Source: Acholeplasmataceae bacterium UBA5769 (GTDB lineage: Bacteria > Bacillota_I > Bacilli_A > Acholeplasmatales > Acholeplasmataceae). Taken from it: a stretch of 24,895 bases of DNA. The DNA lies in assembly GCA_002418725.1 (NCBI GenBank), contig DIER01000009.1:1-24895 (forward strand). The letters are read 5' to 3'. Shown here one piece after another: positions 7,949-17,400 of this stretch (its first letter is position 1; each line of letters opens with the position of its first letter). Below the pieces are notes generated by a model. That model had not been told where the DNA came from. It was given only the letters and a program-made list of their open reading frames with translations, and searched no databases. A program made the translations under genes and the position numbers.

Positions 7949-8590
7949 CTACACCGTTGGTAATGTTACTGTGGTTTGTCCCACATTGGAAAGTGTCATT
8001 GTAAAACGATACATCACACTATTCACTGTAACATCAAAAACAATGGATTCAAAATAGGTTTCCCCAACCACAAGTTCCAAATTGGAAACTGTACTTCCAG
8101 GAAACTCTGATTGAAAAAATGCTGCAACCTCGTCATTGTATTCAGACTTTAAGAAATATCTATTGCTGACCACTTGGAACCATGAAGCTTCTAAATCTTT
8201 GAAGAAATGAAAACTTTGTGTGGTTGAACTTTGTGCGCTGTTTTCTTTTCGATAGCCTTCACCAACAGGGTAATATCGATCAATGGTATTTCCTTGTTTT
8301 TCATAGTACTCTGTTTCTAAACCCATCGTAAATGATGATTTGTCGCCATCCACCATCAATACCATGTCATAAACATCTGCAAGTTGTTGAATGCTTATCG
8401 ATAACGTGTAATTAGACATCGAATCTGTCGCATCAAACGTTTTTTCAAAATCTGATTTAACTCTTTGACAAGCGCCATCCACTAAAATCTCATCATCACC
8501 ACAATTGATAACGGTTGGAACTTCCTCTTGTTTACAGGAAGCTAACACCAAAAGCGTGATAAAAAACATATACCAAACCAGTTTTTTCAA
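7949..8590 (-). CDS. Small lipoprotein of unknown function cotranscribed with the NAGPA gene
   Basis: The 213-aa product starts MKKLVWYMFFITLLVLASC, a signal peptide II with lipobox LASC (Cys19), so it should be anchored to the outer face of the membrane. Just after it comes a short segment with two cysteines (CGDDEILVDGACQ) that may form a disulfide. The remainder (~45-213) looks like a beta-rich domain of the kind seen in small Bacillota lipoproteins; I recognise no family. The start is a TTG at 8590, with AAGGAG 10 nt upstream; it places the signal peptide correctly. The stop is 10 nt from the NAGPA start, and cotranscription suggests it helps that enzyme, for example by binding or presenting substrate. 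That role is inference. Confidence 0.75.
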   Translation of the reverse strand: MKKLVWYMFFITLLVLASCKQEEVPTVINCGDDEILVDGACQRVKSDFEKTFDATDSMSNYTLSISIQQLADVYDMVLMVDGDKSSFTMGLETEYYEKQGNTIDRYYPVGEGYRKENSAQSSTTQSFHFFKDLEASWFQVVSNRYFLKSEYNDEVAAFFQSEFPGSTVSNLELVVGETYFESIVFDVTVNSVMYRFTMTLSNVGQTTVTLPTV

Positions 8591-8904
8591 CTTTAATCAA
8601 CTCCTTTATTTTCATGCATCTTGTACCTTATATCGTTATTTTATAGTGAACTGTATGAAAATACCGTTCAATTAACGTAAATATAGCTTACAATCTTGAA
8701 ACAAAAAAGGCTAAAACCGTTTATGTATAGTCTCTTACTCGTTTAACTCGCACATGATGAGAACATCATCGTCTTAGTTTATCTTTAGCATAATCTATCG
8801 TACAACCCTAGAAAATCTTCAGCATTTAAGATAAAGACTTAAAGAAAATTACAACCTTACAATACGATTAAAACAAAAAAGATGAAGAGGTTGACCCTTT
8901 TCAT
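8591..8904. other. 314-bp gene-free stretch between two operons
   Basis: No ORF with a ribosome binding site was seen on either strand. The right end holds the terminator of the upstream lipoprotein gene (8875-8906). The left part holds the leader of the 8590 gene, with a TATAAA-like box at 8640-8645 and the inverted repeat at 8647-8670. The middle (about 8690-8870) shows only a short ATGATG/CATCAT stem near 8755 and nothing else I can name. Confidence 0.6.
8647..8670. promoter_or_regulatory. Interrupted palindrome upstream of the lipoprotein-NAGPA operon
   Basis: The arms TGAACxGTAT and ATACxGTTCA are complementary except at one position and are separated by 4 nt. The dyad lies immediately upstream of a TATAAA box (8645-8640, minus strand), where a repressor or activator would bind. 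A TTGAAC at 8671-8666 overlaps it, but its 20-nt spacing to TATAAA is too long for a normal -35. Confidence 0.45.
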
Positions 8905-8906
8905 CT
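8875..8906 (-). terminator. Terminator of the APH-Nudix-lipoprotein operon
   Basis: On the minus strand AGATGAAAAGG pairs with CCTCTTCATCT (one mismatch) around GTCAA, then a run of T. The stem begins within the lipoprotein's stop codon. Confidence 0.8.
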
Positions 8907-9675
8907 ATAGATTCGTATGAACTTTCTCTTTAAAACTATACGTTATATCCATCGTTAACCTTGCATAGGATGCTTGAAATACATCAAGGCTAACCGTTGT
9001 CATCTCTAAAGATACATCAAGCCTGTAAGGTACAGCGGTATAAGATATATATTCTGATGCATAGTGTTGACCAGAAGTATACTGAAGGTGAAATCCCCAA
9101 TGTTGCTCTGTATTAAATAGAAACACTCTTTCTCTTATCTCATACACCAAAGTCATCTCAGGTTGAAACGTATACACGATGGTGGTTTCGTGATTTTTGG
9201 ATATGACCCAATCATTTGGTTCTAGTGATAGATCAACAATAAATATTTCAGGTGCCAAGTCAATGGTGTTAATTTCATGAATCATCATTTTCAAGCGTGC
9301 AGTTTTGGCTTCAAATAAATCATTGTTATCATTCTCATAGCTTGCTTTAAAAACTATTTTTTCAATGGTCATCACATGAATCGGTTCATCAAAGACTGCC
9401 TGAATAAAGGTTGATTTGTGCGCTTGATAGTGGTAGATAAGTTCATCAGATAACCATATATCATCCTCATACCACCCTATGAATTCATATTCAGGATAGG
9501 GTATAGCCTCTAGCCTAATCATATCTCCTATGTTGTAGTTGATTTTATCTTCAATAACAACAATCCCCTTATGCAGATCATTGCTTAATACATTGATCAC
9601 GAGTTTGTTTGATTGACAAGCGCTCATAAATAAGATGATGCCTAAACTTATTATGATCATGCCGATTTTTTTCAT
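8905..9675 (-). CDS. Lipoprotein with one divergent InlB-type repeat
   Basis: The 256-aa product has a signal peptide II, MKKIGMIIISLGIILFMSAC, with lipobox MSAC (Cys20). Residues ~30-95 resemble the divergent InlB B-repeat/bacterial repeat domain: GIVVIEDKINYNIGD, IRLEAIPYPEYEFIGWYEDD and IQAVFDE follow the usual pattern of G-D, A-P-Y-FxGW and A-F. The rest is a beta-rich domain that I do not recognise. The ATG at 9675 has GGGAGG 7 nt upstream; an earlier in-frame start at 9690 lacks a site and would spoil the signal peptide. The gene follows the Nudix gene by 20 nt and is last in its operon, although the two upstream products are cytoplasmic. It shares its repeat type with the giant lipoprotein upstream. 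Confidence 0.75.
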   Translation of the reverse strand: MKKIGMIIISLGIILFMSACQSNKLVINVLSNDLHKGIVVIEDKINYNIGDMIRLEAIPYPEYEFIGWYEDDIWLSDELIYHYQAHKSTFIQAVFDEPIHVMTIEKIVFKASYENDNNDLFEAKTARLKMMIHEINTIDLAPEIFIVDLSLEPNDWVISKNHETTIVYTFQPEMTLVYEIRERVFLFNTEQHWGFHLQYTSGQHYASEYISYTAVPYRLDVSLEMTTVSLDVFQASYARLTMDITYSFKEKVHTNL

Positions 9676-9695
9676 ATAGCTGCCTCCCAAGGTGT

Positions 9696-10229
9696 TTATC
9701 TTTGTTTTTTCAAGTTTGAATGTGCATCCTTAGTCACCCTTAAACCAAACAGTAAACTGATTAAGGGTTTATGGTAAGGAATAAACGTTTCTTCATCAAT
9801 CATCCTTAAGATGTCTTCTTCGGATGCCCACTTGACTGCTTGAACTTCCTCATATTGAAGATTCAAATCATGAAGATCAATATCAGATTCAATGATATAA
9901 ATATCATCATAACCCACATGAAAAGGAACTGTAATTGCAGGTCTTTGATCAGAAAGATCAACCTTTAATCCCAACTCTTCATAAACTTCACGTTCTGCTG
10001 CCTTTCTTGATGTGTCACCCGCTTGTGCACTTCCCCCAACCGATAGATCCCACATGTTAGACCACCCACGTTTGAAGGGTTGTCTTTGTTGAATAAGCAT
10101 TTGGTTCTTTGAATTAAAGATGCAGACATGAACAACTAAATGATAAAAACCGTGAGGGATAGATTCACCTCGAACGATAGTCTTTCCTGTAAATGTACGA
10201 TTCTTATCGTATAAATCCCAAAATTCCAT
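9696..10229 (-). CDS. Nudix hydrolase of the YfcD/IPP-isomerase-like group
   Basis: This 177-aa cytoplasmic protein should cleave a nucleoside-diphosphate-linked or other diphosphate substrate. Its N-terminus (EFWDLYDKNR, then GESIPHGFYHLVVHVCIFN) matches the Nudix group related to YfcD and isopentenyl-diphosphate isomerase. The Nudix box spans 66-88: G66, five residues, then position 72, seven residues, then REVYEELGL. Position 72 is Asp where the consensus has Glu; the metal-binding REVYEE core is intact. The ATG lies 7 nt after the APH-family stop, so the two are coupled. The substrate cannot be predicted; pairing with a sugar kinase hints at a sugar or nucleotide-sugar diphosphate, but housekeeping is equally possible. 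Confidence 0.85.
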   Translation of the reverse strand: MEFWDLYDKNRTFTGKTIVRGESIPHGFYHLVVHVCIFNSKNQMLIQQRQPFKRGWSNMWDLSVGGSAQAGDTSRKAAEREVYEELGLKVDLSDQRPAITVPFHVGYDDIYIIESDIDLHDLNLQYEEVQAVKWASEEDILRMIDEETFIPYHKPLISLLFGLRVTKDAHSNLKKQR

Positions 10230-10236
10230 AGAAACC

Positions 10237-11313
10237 TCAGCGATATTTCTTTACGATTTCTTCCATCATGGGAAGCTTTTCTTCCAGTTTTTTAACAAGT
10301 GTCAATTGGTTCATAGCACGATCTAAGTTTTGTCTTGGATGATGGATTTTAAAATAATGATCCCCTAATAAATAATCCATTAAAAAGCGCATCCCTAGCT
10401 CAAGGGTGATTAAAATAGAACTCCAAGCGAGATGTTCAAATTCTGCTTCAGTCATCGTTTCCTTTAATGGGCGTACAAAACCTTTAGTAAATGCTTCAAA
10501 ATAATCCATGTTAACATCGACTAAATCTAAATGTGTTTCATCTTCTTTTGCTGTGCTGCATCCAAAACGAATCGCATCCCCAAAATCATAAAGTAAACTT
10601 CCTGGCATCACCGTATCTAAATCGACGAGACATTTGACTTTGGGCTCAGATTTATCAAATAAAATATTGTTTATTTTTGTATCGTTATGTGTCACACGAA
10701 GTGGAATCGCATTCGCCGTAATCCCTTGAACAACCTTTTCCATCACGTGAGCTCGCTCATGAATAAAATCAATCCATTCTTTTGCTTCATTTTTACGTTC
10801 TAAAATCGCGTCACTCAGCGATTCAACAAAGCGCGCATAACGCTTAGGTGTATGGTGAAAATCTTCAATCGTTTCAAATAAAAGGCTTGCATCAAACGTA
10901 TTTAATCGTTTTTGAAATTCGCCAAATGCTTCTCCAGCGAGTTCTAAATAAATCTTATCTGGAACCTGCTCATAAGATGTTGAGTTTTCAACAAAATGAT
11001 AAAGTCTATAGTAATCTTCTCCCACTTTAAAAAAGGATTCTCCTGTATGTGTGGGTACGTAAGATAGCACGCGATCTTTCCATTCAATGCCTTCTTCTTC
11101 ATATTGTTTTTTAATATGTTCTGTGACAAGTTCAATATTTCTCATCAGTTCTGGAATACGTTTAAAGACTGCCGGATTGATCCATTGTAAAATGTATTGT
11201 CTAAAGGGGTGTTCACATGTCACTAAATAAGTCTCATTGATATGACCATAACCATAAAGCTCATGTGAAACATACGTTCCCTCATAGAGAAACTGATCGA
11301 TAATATCTTTCAT
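10237..11313 (-). CDS. APH-family sugar kinase, N-acetylhexosamine 1-kinase (NahK)-like
   Basis: The 358-aa protein has the aminoglycoside phosphotransferase/choline kinase fold. The catalytic loop is VTHNDTKINNILFD (207-220; Asp211 the likely base), followed by the metal-binding VDLDTVMPGSLLYDFGDAIR (230-249). These exact stretches, especially NDTKxNN and DLDTVMPG, are typical of N-acetylhexosamine 1-kinases such as NahK of Bifidobacterium, rather than antibiotic kinases. It would make GlcNAc-1-P or GalNAc-1-P from the free sugar. GYGHINETYLV (21-31) is the glycine-rich nucleotide loop. The start ATG has GAGG 9 nt upstream, with TACAAT about 40 nt further up as a possible -10. It heads an operon with the Nudix hydrolase and a lipoprotein. 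Family is confident; substrate is probable only. Confidence 0.82.
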   Translation of the reverse strand: MKDIIDQFLYEGTYVSHELYGYGHINETYLVTCEHPFRQYILQWINPAVFKRIPELMRNIELVTEHIKKQYEEEGIEWKDRVLSYVPTHTGESFFKVGEDYYRLYHFVENSTSYEQVPDKIYLELAGEAFGEFQKRLNTFDASLLFETIEDFHHTPKRYARFVESLSDAILERKNEAKEWIDFIHERAHVMEKVVQGITANAIPLRVTHNDTKINNILFDKSEPKVKCLVDLDTVMPGSLLYDFGDAIRFGCSTAKEDETHLDLVDVNMDYFEAFTKGFVRPLKETMTEAEFEHLAWSSILITLELGMRFLMDYLLGDHYFKIHHPRQNLDRAMNQLTLVKKLEEKLPMMEEIVKKYR

Positions 11314-11431
11314 GTTGATAAACCTCTTTTGTATAGATTTGCTTCTTCTATTGTATCACTACAAAACGATATCTTTATGTTATTTTTTAAGCTTTTTGAA
11401 AGGATTGCTTATAAAACCTTTAAAACACATG

Positions 11432-11463
11432 AAAAAAGGGTAACTTTGAGGTTACCCCTTTTC
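11432..11463 (-). terminator. Terminator of the giant lipoprotein gene
   Basis: On the minus strand AAAAGGGGTAAC pairs with GTTACCCTTTTT (one G-U pair) around CTCAAA, with a T-run. It lies 15 nt after the stop. Confidence 0.88.
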
Positions 11464-11477
11464 CACATCAATAAACG

Positions 11478-14400
11478 TTATTCCGTTTCAACGACAAATG
11501 TATCGACATGCATGATCCAATCGAAAGCTTGATAAATGTATTCAAATCCAATCAAATAACCATAAGCTGTAATCTTTTGTCCAACAAGTGGATTCATCTC
11601 GGTGTTAAACGCGTCATACGTATCACCCCAAAGTTGAAGATCATACGTTTGGTTGGTATATCCATCTTCTCTTAAGTCATAAGATGGATACCAATAATTA
11701 CCACTAAAAACGACTGTTCCCGTAAAACGGATGTACTGATTAAATATACCCGGGTCTAAATAGTCAAGTGCTAAGATATCCTCAACCGTCATTTGGATAG
11801 ACGTTTTGTCAACCACATGATCCGATGAAATCACACGCATATCGACCACATGACTGATGACAGGCACATAATCTTCGTACTCATAATGTGCTCTCATACC
11901 TAAGACTTCGACTTCATCGCCTTCTTCAAAGACTCCAAAGCCTGCCGATTCACCAGGTAGTTCAACATAGATCAAACCTGTTTCATCCTTGATGATCATA
12001 AAATAATAGGGGTAAATGTACTGTACGATACCTTTGGTTAAATAATACTTTCCTTCACCACCATAAAGTACATCATAAATGGTTGAATCTCCTATCGGCT
12101 TAACGGTGACTGTGAAGCTGACTGTACCCACCACTGATTCATATGTGACACCGTCAAACACTTCAATGGTTGCGATCACTTCGATAATTGTCGCTGCTTG
12201 AACAATACCCGCTTTCATATAATCGATGTTGATGCCTTTTGCGCTTGGGTTCACGAGTGTATAGGTAATTTGTGCCTCACGAAGATAATCATAAGTCATC
12301 CAATTCAAGTCATCACCTGATTGGTAAACTTTACCTTGTTGATAAGTGAAAACTTTATCCTTGACGACATCAACGATTTCAGAAGCTGTTAACATGGGTA
12401 ACGTGATGTCATCTCTGGTTCCAATAAAATCAACAAGGAGATAATCCATTAATGTGTAACGATTTGGGAATAAGACATTGATGTAAATCGATTCTCCAAT
12501 AAACTGCTTCATTTCATAAATCGCCATACCGTCATACCACATGATCGTTGAACCTAAAGAGGATGGTTCATAATCTGCTAAATGGTGACGAATGTAGATG
12601 CGAACTCCGTTATGATCTAAATAGAAATAGTTGAGGTAGCTATCATAGCCTAGCTTTCCATAAAGCGTCAAGTAATCTCTTCTGATATCATCAACATCTA
12701 AATCAATGTTGTAGACATCTTCAAGCGTCATACTGCGTGGTATTAGGTTCACTGTTTCGTTAGATTCCATTTCTTTCACAAAGACATTAAAAGAATAATT
12801 AACAATGCCATCGATGATGGATTTCTTACCATGTAGGTTCACCAACGTACCCTTATCTACATAAAGACCTAAGAAACCTTCATAATAGTAAACATCACCA
12901 TCAATCATAAAGTATGCATATTCAAACTGTGATTCAATGACAATCGCGACTAAATCAATTTCATCAAACGGGACCGTTTCATCAAATAAATCATCGAGTG
13001 TATCATACGTAAATCCCTTAATGAACACAACAAAGGTTTGCGTTGAAGTTGCTGTGCCATACTGTACAGTCATTTCAATTTCAACTTCGACATCTTCTTC
13101 TATGTGTAAGATCACAAGACGATAACTTTCTTGTACAAAAAGTTCACTGTGGCTAAGTGGTGAATAACTGATGATGGAAGAAGAAAATAAACTGTGATAG
13201 GTTACGAGTGAGATGTAATCGCCTGTTACATAAGGTTCATCATAACGATATCTTAAGGTGTCTTCAGCAACCCTATCTGCAATCTCTTGATCCGTCATGT
13301 CTTTTAATACAATATTTGGCGAGTTATCATAGTGTTTATATCCCATGACCAATGTGATTTGATCACTTTCTTGATAGGTGCTTCGACCTAACATAAATCC
13401 TTTAAGTGTAACCTCGTAACCGATAAAAGGCTGTAACTCACTTTCTTGATAGTATACCGTTTGGATACGAATTCTTTCGTGTCCAACAACGAGTTCATAA
13501 TATCCCCAATTGATACGTTCTAAGCGACCTGAGATCTGAACGAACTGACCAAGATATGGATCAAACATATGATCAGACGTTGTCACTTCTTCGAGTGCTA
13601 TCGGTGTTGCTGATAATAAAGGTAGTGTACTATTAGACTTCGTCCAACTTAAGGTTTCAAACATATATCTACCATTTTGATAGTGCATGATGCCGTGAAA
13701 AACGCCTTGTTGACCAATTTCAGTACCCGAGTAGAAGTAATCTGTAGATCTCGCTTTAACAATCAAATAATCTGAACCATCATAAATGAGAAGACCATAA
13801 GCATTAACGTCATACATAAAGGTTGCGTAAATCTTACCTGTAATCGAAATGACTTTCTCAAGTTCAGCTTTACCTTCAGCAATCGTCATCTGCTCTACAA
13901 TCTCAATAGGTAATATCTCCACTTGAATGACATGTTCAATGGTGATGCTATCGATGGTGATAAAGACACTCAAAGGGATCGTAAGAGGTACTGACGTTGG
14001 ACTGATGTAACCTGTTGGTAAATGGAGATAAGTTTGATATGCCTGAAGGATGGTATAACTCATGGTTGCATTAAATAATGCGTACGTTGTAGGAAGTGTA
14101 TAAGTATGATCTGATTTTAGTGGTACACCCCAAATGCTTTCAACATAATCAATGACCATGGTTTGTTTTTCGAGTAGTGTATATTCTTTTGGTCCAATAT
14201 CGCCTTGCATACCCAAGTAAGTTAAATCCCATTGATTACTGCCATAGCGATCAACCCATAACATAATGCTAACAAAACTATTTTTATCTTTGGCAAGTTT
14301 GTGCATGGTATATTCATCTACAGCTTCAAATTCAACTTCTTTTCCACCTGAAGATATGGTGAAATACCAGCCATCAAATTCTAGGTATCCTTCTAATACA

Positions 14401-17400
14401 ATAAATTGATTATAGGAAAGTGGTGATGATGGATTCATCTGATCTAAAGCAATTAAACTCATCGGTGTGGCATTGATATCAGGCGTTAACCCTCTTTCGC
14501 TGATATGGACAACAAGAGGTATCGTAACATCATCCCACCAGTCACGATACATCGATACATTTTCTTGATAGCTATAGTCTCTATCCACCTTGCCATATAA
14601 AACGACACGGTCACCTTTGTATGCTGCTGGTAGTGACGCATAAACCAAGAGAAGTCCCGTATGATCTTGGATGATCATGAAATCAGGATTCCGGTAACAT
14701 ACGACACCTTCAACATAGGCATAATCGTAATCGGGTAACTGTTTGAATCCTTCAATCGTTAACACTTCAGGACCTTCAAGAACCGTTTGATACACATAGG
14801 TTCTGTTCGCACTTCCTTGTGTAATCGTCAATTCAATCTTGATCGTTGTGGGTTCACTCACATAACCAAACATCTTGGTCTTTTGATCATAATAGTTTTC
14901 ACCTTCAACGAAACTCCACGTGATATGACCACCTAAAACAGGGTGATAAGGTAACATCTCAAAGACTTCAAAAGATTTGAATGTGTGTCCTGCATACAGC
15001 TTAGAAAACAATGTTAAAATCATTTCAACACGTTCTAAATCGGTATAGTCAGGGAGTTTGATATCTTGCCGTTGTCCGGTAAACAATAATGCTGGTTGAC
15101 CAAACTCATTAAGGTATAGATACCCTCGAACGATCACTTCCAAATCAGCAAATCCGAAGAGTGCTTCATAGCCTTGATAAGAAATAGGTGTAATGACGAG
15201 GTGATGGTTTTCATTACCAACAACAAATTCTCCATGAAACTCAATATCACCTTGCTCATTTAAGAATCCTCTAATCTCGAGGTAATCCCCAAAAAGAGCT
15301 TGACTCGTAAATCCTTGAGCGAAAAGTGTTTCGAGTGATATAGGTGTTGCATCATTGTTTAATGCATTATTTTCTGATAAGACTTCAAGGTAGTGATCTT
15401 CACGCACATGACCAATCATCATCCCGTTCATCCACGCTGAAGTTAACTGAATGGCAACCTCATCCCCATAGTTGATATCCAGTTGACCGGTGATAAAGAG
15501 CTCACCTGTTTCATCTTTAATCACATAAACCTGTCCGTTTATTTGAGCCATCACGATGATACCTTGTAGATTATAAGTTACACCTTCTTCACCAGATATA
15601 ACATCTAAAACGGTGTGATAGACTCTTGGATGTAGTGTGATGATCTTTTCATAAGGATAAATCGCTTGATTATACGTAATGTTAATGGTTAATCTTAAAG
15701 ATTCACTGCTCAAAACAGCAATAAACATCTCATGTGCTTGATCATAAAATGCTTGATCTTCTAGATCGAAAGTCATGCTCAAAGAACTCAACATCCAAGG
15801 ATCATCATTGAAGAACTTGAATGTATCCATACCTTCATAGGAAGATGCAATACGTCTATCAATATAAGCTTTGATTAAATCAATTTTTTCTGCATCGGTT
15901 AACCCAATCAAAGCGATGTCATAGACACCTAGAATCCATCCTTGTTGATATTTATGTAACACACCCTTGATGGTAACGGTCTGTTCAAGCATGGTGCTGA
16001 CATCTCCTAAACCAAACTGTGGGCTGATGCGAATGAATTTACCATCCACTGTCGATGCTAAAACATAACCGCCTTGATCAAGCAGTATGCCTTCAACTTC
16101 GACACTTCGTGACTGATAACCTGCTTGAGGTAGATCATTCAAATGATCAATGGTCTTTAACGCTTCTACCATCAAGGGATAATCGTTTGAAGTTTCTTGA
16201 AGATTGGTCACGTGTGCCAGTTTTGGAACACCTGCTTCAAAGATCAAAATGGCGTCAAACGTATAAGATAATCCTTCTTCAACAAGCGCTTGATCAAAGA
16301 TGACATAGATATTTGCTGTACCATCTGAAAGATAAAATCCTTGATATGGGGCAGTTGATACAACAAGAACAGTTCCTTTAACTTCAACCGCTGTATAGGA
16401 ATCAAGATTCATGATGAACGAAAGGGTTAATCCTTCTTCTTCAGAAATCCATTTTGCATAAAGTGTAATACCACCCAGTGGCATCACATCAAAAGTATAA
16501 GGCATTTGTAAATCAAGATCACTGTACCAACCTGCAAAAAGATAATCTGTCTTCGTTGGGTTTAACGGTTGATTAACTTCTGTCAAATAACCCTGTGTGA
16601 TATCTAAAACAGTAGATCCACCATTTTCTTCAAATGTGATGGTGTATGTATTGGCTTGCCACTTCGCATAAAGTGTGATGCCACCTGAAGGCATCACCCA
16701 TGTCGTGAATGCTTGGGTTAAGTTTGAATCTGTATACCAACCAGCAAAACTATAGCCTTCTCTGGCTGGTTGATTTGGTTCTACGATGACATCACCTAAA
16801 GGTGCTGTTATCATGGAAACAGCAGAACCACCATTACTGTTAAAATAAAGATTGGTGGGTTGTCCTTGCCACTTCGCATAAAGTGTGATTCCACCTAAAG
16901 GCATCGTGGTAAAGACATAAGGTAACAATAACGCTTGATCACTGAACCACCCAACAAATGAATATCCTGTTCGAATGGGATCCTGTGGTTTGGTAACTGC
17001 TTCTTCATAGAGCCCTTGAATCGATTGAATAGATAGATTTGCATTCGATTCAAACTGAATGATGTATGTATTTCTTGTGTAATAAAGTTTTAAAAGAAGT
17101 GATCCATCACCTAAAACAGTACCTGAACCAATTTTTAAATTGTGTGTGCTATCTTCTGTAAACCCATTGATTTGCATAACATTAGCATTTACTGTTGATT
17201 CAGTCAAAGCTTGACTGACCACGCTCTGATGTAAAACAAAGCTACCATCGAGGGATTCGATATAGTACTGTGTCGTGTAATCGACTTCAATGGGTACATA
17301 GCGTGCGATAAGTTCTAGATGTGTTGTGATTGGATTCATAAACGAGAAGGGACTTGATGCGCTTTCTAAATACCATCCCGTAAATGCGTAACCCACCTTC

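Noticed and set aside
8700..8870. Possible small RNA or riboswitch in the 8591-8904 gap
   Set aside because: Only short weak stems were found; no conserved aptamer pattern, promoter-terminator pair or coding potential could be shown.
10237..11313. The APH-family gene as an aminoglycoside resistance kinase
   Set aside because: Its catalytic and metal loops (NDTKINN, DLDTVMPG) are those of N-acetylhexosamine kinases; no resistance or mobile context.
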